Shown here: positions 60,261-64,000 of the stretch, one piece after another
How positions within the stretch are numbered: position 1 is the first letter of the stretch
How the letters are laid out: every line of letters starts with the position of its first letter
DNA from: Paracoccus aerius
GTDB lineage: Bacteria > Pseudomonadota > Alphaproteobacteria > Rhodobacterales > Rhodobacteraceae
Assembly (NCBI RefSeq): GCF_014656455.1
Contig: NZ_BNCL01000001.1
Span: 186,001 to 250,000, forward strand
DNA: 64,000 bases
Reading direction: 5' to 3'
The notes under the pieces: model-generated
What the model saw: the letters and a program-made list of their open reading frames with translations, nothing else
Told to the model about the DNA's origin: nothing
Databases searched by the model: none
Program-made: the position numbers and the translations under genes

Positions 60261-61064
60261 ATGCAACAGGACTGGGCAGCGGCGGAACTGGCAGGCGGCG
60301 AATTGCGGCTGCGCCTTGGGGACGAGGTGCTTGCCGTCCCCTGTGGCGATGATCCTGCCGGGGCGCTTTGCACGCTTCTGCTGCCTCGTCTGTCGCTTGG
60401 ACAGGCCGTGACGGTGGTGGCGACAGGCTGGCCGGGCATGGCACCCATCGCCGTGCCCTGCCCCATCCCCAGGCCCGCCACCGCCCTGCGCCTTGATCCC
60501 CGGATCAGCCTGCACCCAGTGCCGGGCCTGATGCAGGACCGGCCCGTCGACCTGATCCAGGCGCAAGTCCTCCTGGTCGCGGGCCATCTGGCCGAAGATC
60601 CCGATTTCGACGGCATCCTGTGCCTGCCGGGGCGGCAGACTGCCTGGGCGCAGGTCAGCGCTCAGGAAATCGTCAGCTTCCGAAGCTTCCTGACGGCAGA
60701 GATACTGTCGACGCTTTCCCACGATCCTGAAGCAGCCGTAACCGCCGGTTTCGACGACGCCGTGTCACAGGCCATGTCGCGCCCGGCGGCGCTTGCGGCT
60801 GAACTGTCCTCGGTCCGCGCGGGACTGGGGCTTGGCCGGCTGGACGGGCCACAGGCGGCGGACCGCCTTGCGGGCCTGTTGATCGGGGCCGAACTTGCAG
60901 CCGCGCGACCCTGGTGGCTGGGTCAGAACGTGGTGGTGATAGCGGGTGGCTGGCTTGCCGACCGTTATCTGCGCGCGCTTGCGGCCCAAGGGGTCGCAGT
61001 GGCGCAGGCAGACCCGGCCCAAGCCCTGCAAAGGGGGATCAGGACCATGCTGTCCCCCGCCTGA
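60261..61064 (+). CDS. 2-dehydro-3-deoxygalactonokinase-like protein (probably not an active kinase)
   Basis: A 267-residue protein related to DgoK in its C-terminal two thirds (LDPRISLHPVPGLMQDRPVDLI; FDGILCLPGRQTAWAQV; AGLLIGAELAAARP, cited in parts). The N-terminal phosphate-1 motif (DWGTSxLR in DgoK) reads DWAAAELAGGELRL. The usual LPGTHSKWV is LPGRQTAWA. It is also about 30 residues shorter than normal. The key ATP-binding residues therefore seem lost. The ribosome site is GAGAGG. A flavoprotein gene follows in the same direction. Confidence 0.65.
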   Translation: MQQDWAAAELAGGELRLRLGDEVLAVPCGDDPAGALCTLLLPRLSLGQAVTVVATGWPGMAPIAVPCPIPRPATALRLDPRISLHPVPGLMQDRPVDLIQAQVLLVAGHLAEDPDFDGILCLPGRQTAWAQVSAQEIVSFRSFLTAEILSTLSHDPEAAVTAGFDDAVSQAMSRPAALAAELSSVRAGLGLGRLDGPQAADRLAGLLIGAELAAARPWWLGQNVVVIAGGWLADRYLRALAAQGVAVAQADPAQALQRGIRTMLSPA

Positions 61065-61123
61065 ACCAGACGGAACCGCTGGGGCGGGCTGTTGTTCTGT
61101 TGCCGAAACAGCAGGAGAATGGA

Positions 61124-62533
61124 ATGAACACCACCGCGCCCGACCTGTCCTGCGACGTGGCCATCATAGGCGCGGGAACCGCAGGCCTAGCGGCCGAACG
61201 CGCCGCACGGGGGGCAGGCGCCACAACCCTGCTGATCGACGACGGCTTTGCCGGGACATTGTGCGCCAACACGGGATGCATGCCGTCAAAGCTGCTGATT
61301 GCCGCGGCGCGCGCCCATGCGGATCTGGACAGGGCCCGGATGATGGGCATCGACATCCCCGCCGCCCGCGTCGTTGGCCGCAGGGTGATGCAGCGCTTGC
61401 GGGCCGAACGCGACCGCTTCGTGGGGGCGACAAAGGCCAGCCTTGCCGACATGCCCGACGGGATCTGCATCGACAGCCGCGCGCAGTTTATCGCGCCCGA
61501 TCGGCTGAGGCTGGCAGATGGCCGGACCGTCGCGGCAAGGGCGGTGGTCATTGCGACCGGGGCGCGGCCCGTAATTCCCGAGCCCTATCGCGACCTAGGC
61601 CCGCGCGTGCTGACCAACGAGACCGTCTTCGAGCTTGAGGATCTGCCGCAAAGCATGGCGGTGGTCGGGGCAGGTCCGCTGGGCGCGGAACTGGCCCAGG
61701 CATTTGCCAGGCTGGGGGTCCGCGTCGCCCTGTTCGACGAAGGCGACCGGCTGGCCAAGATCCGCTGCGACAAGGTGCATTCGGCCTTCCGCGACCTTTA
61801 CGCCCGCGACGTGGCCCTGCACCTGGGCGGTGCGCCGACACCGTCGAAGGGGGATCGGGGGATCCGCCTCGAATGGGACGGCGGTGCCGAGGATTTCGAT
61901 CATGTTCTGGTGGCCACGGGCCGGGCGCCTGCGCTTGACGGATTGGCCCTTGAGGCGGCAGGACTTGAGCTTGACGACAAGGGCGTGCCACGCTTCGATC
62001 GCAACACCATGCAATGCGGCGGCAAGCCGATCTTCATCGCCGGCGATGCGGATGCCGACGCGCCGGTTCTGCACGAGGCTTCGCTGGAAGGGGCCATCGC
62101 CGGACGGAACGCCGCTCGCTTTCCCGATATCGCCCCGGCGGAACGCCCGCCCCTGTTCACGATCACCTTCACCGACCCGCCGCTGGCCGCGATCGGCATT
62201 GCGCCGGACAAGGACGAGATTGCCGGTTTTGCGGATTACGGCGATCAAGGCCGGGCCAAGGTCGAAGGAAAGCCGGGCGGGCTGATGCGCATCGGCGCCG
62301 ATGCGCAGGGCCGGCTGGTCGGGGCGGATCTGGCCGTTCCGGGCGCCGAACATCTGGCGCATCTGCTTGTGGCAACGATCATGAACGGCGGCACCGCGCG
62401 CGACCTTCTGGACATCCCCTTCTATCACCCCACGCTCGAGGAAGGAATGAAGCCGGCCCTGCGCGCGATCTGCAAGGCCGCTGGCCTGGATCCATCCCCG
62501 ACCCGCGACAGCGGCAACCCGCCGGGGGCATGA
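61124..62533 (+). CDS. Pyridine nucleotide-disulfide oxidoreductase (dihydrolipoamide dehydrogenase-like)
   Basis: A 469-residue flavoprotein: FAD motif CDVAIIGAGTAGLAAE, redox-active pair CANTGCMPSK (C-x4-C), NAD motif MAVVGAGPLGAELAQAF and second FAD motif IFIAGDADAD. The C-terminal HPTLEEGM keeps the catalytic His-Glu arrangement. It resembles a stand-alone LPD/mercuric-reductase-like subgroup of unknown substrate; no 2-oxoacid dehydrogenase or mer genes are near. The start at 61124 has GCAGGAG upstream. It ends 1 base before the next gene. Confidence 0.85.
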   Translation: MNTTAPDLSCDVAIIGAGTAGLAAERAARGAGATTLLIDDGFAGTLCANTGCMPSKLLIAAARAHADLDRARMMGIDIPAARVVGRRVMQRLRAERDRFVGATKASLADMPDGICIDSRAQFIAPDRLRLADGRTVAARAVVIATGARPVIPEPYRDLGPRVLTNETVFELEDLPQSMAVVGAGPLGAELAQAFARLGVRVALFDEGDRLAKIRCDKVHSAFRDLYARDVALHLGGAPTPSKGDRGIRLEWDGGAEDFDHVLVATGRAPALDGLALEAAGLELDDKGVPRFDRNTMQCGGKPIFIAGDADADAPVLHEASLEGAIAGRNAARFPDIAPAERPPLFTITFTDPPLAAIGIAPDKDEIAGFADYGDQGRAKVEGKPGGLMRIGADAQGRLVGADLAVPGAEHLAHLLVATIMNGGTARDLLDIPFYHPTLEEGMKPALRAICKAAGLDPSPTRDSGNPPGA

Positions 62534-62534
62534 C

Positions 62535-63305
62535 ATGAGCGAACGCTTCCTGGACCTGGGCAACGGCTTCTGGAACATCCGCGGCAACCTGCGGATCGGC
62601 GGTGTGCTGAACGTCGGGACACATTGTTCGCTGGTGCGTCTGTCCTCGGGCGGCTTCGCCTTTCTGGACAGCTACAGCCTGGACGACGATACGGCAGCGC
62701 AGGTCATGGCGATCACCGACCAGGGTCGCGCCGTCCGCGCGATCCTGAACCTGCATCCGTTCCACACGCTGCATTGCGGGCCGATGCACCGCATGTTCCC
62801 GCAGGCCCGGTTGTTCGGGTCGCAACGCCATCACCGGAAATGGCCCGACCTGCCCTGGCGGCCCCAGCCCGTCGAAGCACCCGAGGTCGCAGGACAGTTT
62901 CCCGATCTTCGCTTCTCGCTTCCCGACGGGATCGACTATATCTGCCAGAATGAACGGGTCCATGCCGGATCCCTGCTGGCCTACCACCCCGCCAGCGGCA
63001 GCCTGCACGTCGACGACACGCTGAACGTCCTGCCCCTGCCTGGCCTTCTGCGCCGCCTGACGGGGATGCCCCAGGTCACGTTCCACCCGACCCTGGGCCA
63101 GGCCTTGCAAGACAGGCCCGGTGCCGCGCGGGATTTTCGGGACTGGGCGCTGCGCATCGCGGGGGACTGGGCCGAGGCGAAAACGGTCTGCGCTGCCCAT
63201 TCGGCGACCCTGCCGGTCCGGCCCGGCAGCTTTGCCGACCATATCCGCAAGGCCCTCCGCCGCGTCGAAAAGGCCCTGGATCGGTTCGAGGAGAAGCGCC
63301 GCTAG
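62535..63305 (+). CDS. Metallo-beta-lactamase-fold-like protein of unknown function
   Basis: A 256-residue protein. NVGTHCSLVRLSSGGFAFLDS and ILNLHPFHTLHCGPMHRMFPQARL follow the order of an MBL fold (sheet, then a His-rich loop). The standard HxHxDH is replaced by HPFHTLHCGPMH. It may be close to DUF4336. GSLHVDDTLNVLPLP could provide a further metal ligand. It is the second gene of a unit with the disulfide flavoprotein, 1 base apart, suggesting a joint redox or thiol function. The 3' end overlaps the convergent dehydrogenase gene. Confidence 0.6.
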   Translation: MSERFLDLGNGFWNIRGNLRIGGVLNVGTHCSLVRLSSGGFAFLDSYSLDDDTAAQVMAITDQGRAVRAILNLHPFHTLHCGPMHRMFPQARLFGSQRHHRKWPDLPWRPQPVEAPEVAGQFPDLRFSLPDGIDYICQNERVHAGSLLAYHPASGSLHVDDTLNVLPLPGLLRRLTGMPQVTFHPTLGQALQDRPGAARDFRDWALRIAGDWAEAKTVCAAHSATLPVRPGSFADHIRKALRRVEKALDRFEEKRR

Positions 63306-64000
63306 CCGAGCCGGGCGATCAGCGAGGACGTGTCCCACCGCCCCCCGCCCATGCGCTGCACGTCCTTGTAGAACTGGTCCACCAAGGCCGTGACCGGCAG
63401 CGAAGCCCCTACCTCGTCCGCGGCGGCAAGGCAGATCGCCAGATCCTTTCGCATCCAGTCCACGGCAAAGCCATGTTCGAACTGGCCCTGGTCCATCGTC
63501 TTGTGGCGGTTGGCCATCTGCCAGCTTCCGGCGGCGCCCTGGCTGATGACCTCGACCACCTTCTCGACCTCCAGGCCCGACTTCTTGGCGAAGGCCAGCG
63601 ATTCGGAAAGCGCCTGGACCAGGCCCGCGATGGCGATCTGGTTGCACATCTTGGTGATCTGGCCCGCGCCGACCTCGCCCATCCGGCGGCAGATCCGGGC
63701 ATAGGTTGCGATGACGGGGGCGGCAGCGTCGTAATCGGACGCGGATCCCCCGCACATCACCGAAAGCTGCCCGTTTTCGGCCCCCGCCTGCCCGCCCGAC
63801 ACGGGCGCATCGACATAGCCCAGCCCCAGCTGTTGCGCGGCCTGCGCCAGTTCCCGTGTCACGGCAGCCGACACGGTCGTGTGGTCGACGAAGATGGCAC
63901 CCGGCCTCATTCCCGCGAAGGCGCCATCCGGCCCCAGGCAAACCTGGCGCAGGTCGTCGTCATTGCCGACGCAAGCCAGGACAAAATCCGCACCCTCGGC
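63302..64000 (-). CDS. 3-hydroxyisobutyrate dehydrogenase-family protein (partial, 5' end outside window)
   Basis: The frame runs open to the window edge, so the N-terminal Rossmann motif is not visible. Present are the substrate motif DAPVSGGQAGAENGQLS, the catalytic-lysine motif GQITKMCNQIAIAG, and the C-terminal KDLAICLAAADEVGASLPVTA. These identify the beta-hydroxyacid dehydrogenase family (MmsB/GarR/GlxR). Without the N-terminus the substrate (3-hydroxyisobutyrate, tartronate semialdehyde or other) cannot be told. Confidence 0.88.
   Translation of the reverse strand, partial: AEGADFVLACVGNDDDLRQVCLGPDGAFAGMRPGAIFVDHTTVSAAVTRELAQAAQQLGLGYVDAPVSGGQAGAENGQLSVMCGGSASDYDAAAPVIATYARICRRMGEVGAGQITKMCNQIAIAGLVQALSESLAFAKKSGLEVEKVVEVISQGAAGSWQMANRHKTMDQGQFEHGFAVDWMRKDLAICLAAADEVGASLPVTALVDQFYKDVQRMGGGRWDTSSLIARLG

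Noticed and set aside
62379..63941. A 520-codon minus-strand frame
   Set aside because: Overlaps the MBL-like gene and the dehydrogenase in a wrong frame; composition is Arg/Gly-rich shadow sequence.
1..64000. CRISPR arrays, intact insertion sequences, toxin-antitoxin or defence islands
   Set aside because: No regularly spaced repeats, no transposase or recombinase motifs and no known defence-gene signatures were found in reading through the window.

Overview
The window is about 64 kb of GC-rich, densely coding DNA from an alphaproteobacterium. It most likely belongs to Rhodobacterales, close to Paracoccus. The gene set supports this: a Suv3-like helicase, MmcB, CarD next to a 7Fe ferredoxin, BolA with a CGFS glutaredoxin, dctBD/dctA, and a tRNA-His without an encoded extra G and with A at the discriminator. 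There is no rRNA, CRISPR array, prophage or intact insertion sequence. Most of it looks like ordinary chromosome; both ends cut through genes (pntA at the left, a 3-hydroxyisobutyrate-dehydrogenase-family gene at the right).

Layout. 1-5.3 kb: pntA (partial), pntB, an NCS1 permease, a DUF3422 protein and a 24-residue lipoprotein. 5.4-10.5 kb: small redox and stress genes (ArsC-like, DUF442 phosphatase, gph, a decayed thioredoxin-family gene, a glycine-rich lipoprotein, bolA, grxD, a holin-like/ElaB pair), tRNA-His, a DUF6324-like protein and mmcB. 10.5-13.6 kb: a candidate small RNA, a DUF481 outer-membrane protein, a 0.7-kb gene-free stretch, nusB and ribE. 13.7-20.5 kb: kpsS, an OPX export lipoprotein and kpsC facing a phospholipid operon (PlsC-like, CdsA-like, CDP-alcohol phosphotransferase). 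20.7-24.6 kb: a sulfate/thiosulfate ABC importer operon. 24.6-29.2 kb: dctBD divergent from dctA.

29.2-39.1 kb: a tightly packed eight-gene catabolic operon (Liv-type ABC importer, GMC oxidoreductase, gamma-glutamyltransferase-family Ntn hydrolase, 2-hydroxyacid dehydrogenase) divergent from a LysR regulator. 39.2-45.0 kb: tRNA-Arg, GNAT, carD, fdxA, an S4 protein, the Suv3-like helicase and a TPR protein. 45.0-52.2 kb: SCP2, an alpha/beta hydrolase, corC-ybeY-phoH, mlaF-mlaE-alr and nadK. 52.3-57.3 kb: glyA, an EamA exporter, argO/argP, yebC and a DUF1127 protein. 57.5-64 kb: an SLC13 transporter, a YmdB-type phosphoesterase, a DgoK-like protein, a disulfide flavoprotein, an MBL-like protein and the partial dehydrogenase.

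The most interesting observations are these. (1) The DctD-type regulator lacks the GAFTGA sigma54 loop and the Walker B glutamate, while dctA has DctD-like dyads but no visible -24/-12 promoter. (2) A cytosolic gamma-glutamyltransferase-family enzyme sits in a dedicated import and oxidation operon. (3) A CDP-alcohol phosphotransferase has two metal-ligand aspartates changed to Asn, in an operon with its precursor enzymes beside capsule-lipid genes. (4) A thioredoxin-family gene has decayed through two internal deletions while keeping its ribosome site and its overlap with gph. (5) There is an unassigned small RNA with a perfect -10 and a very strong terminator.
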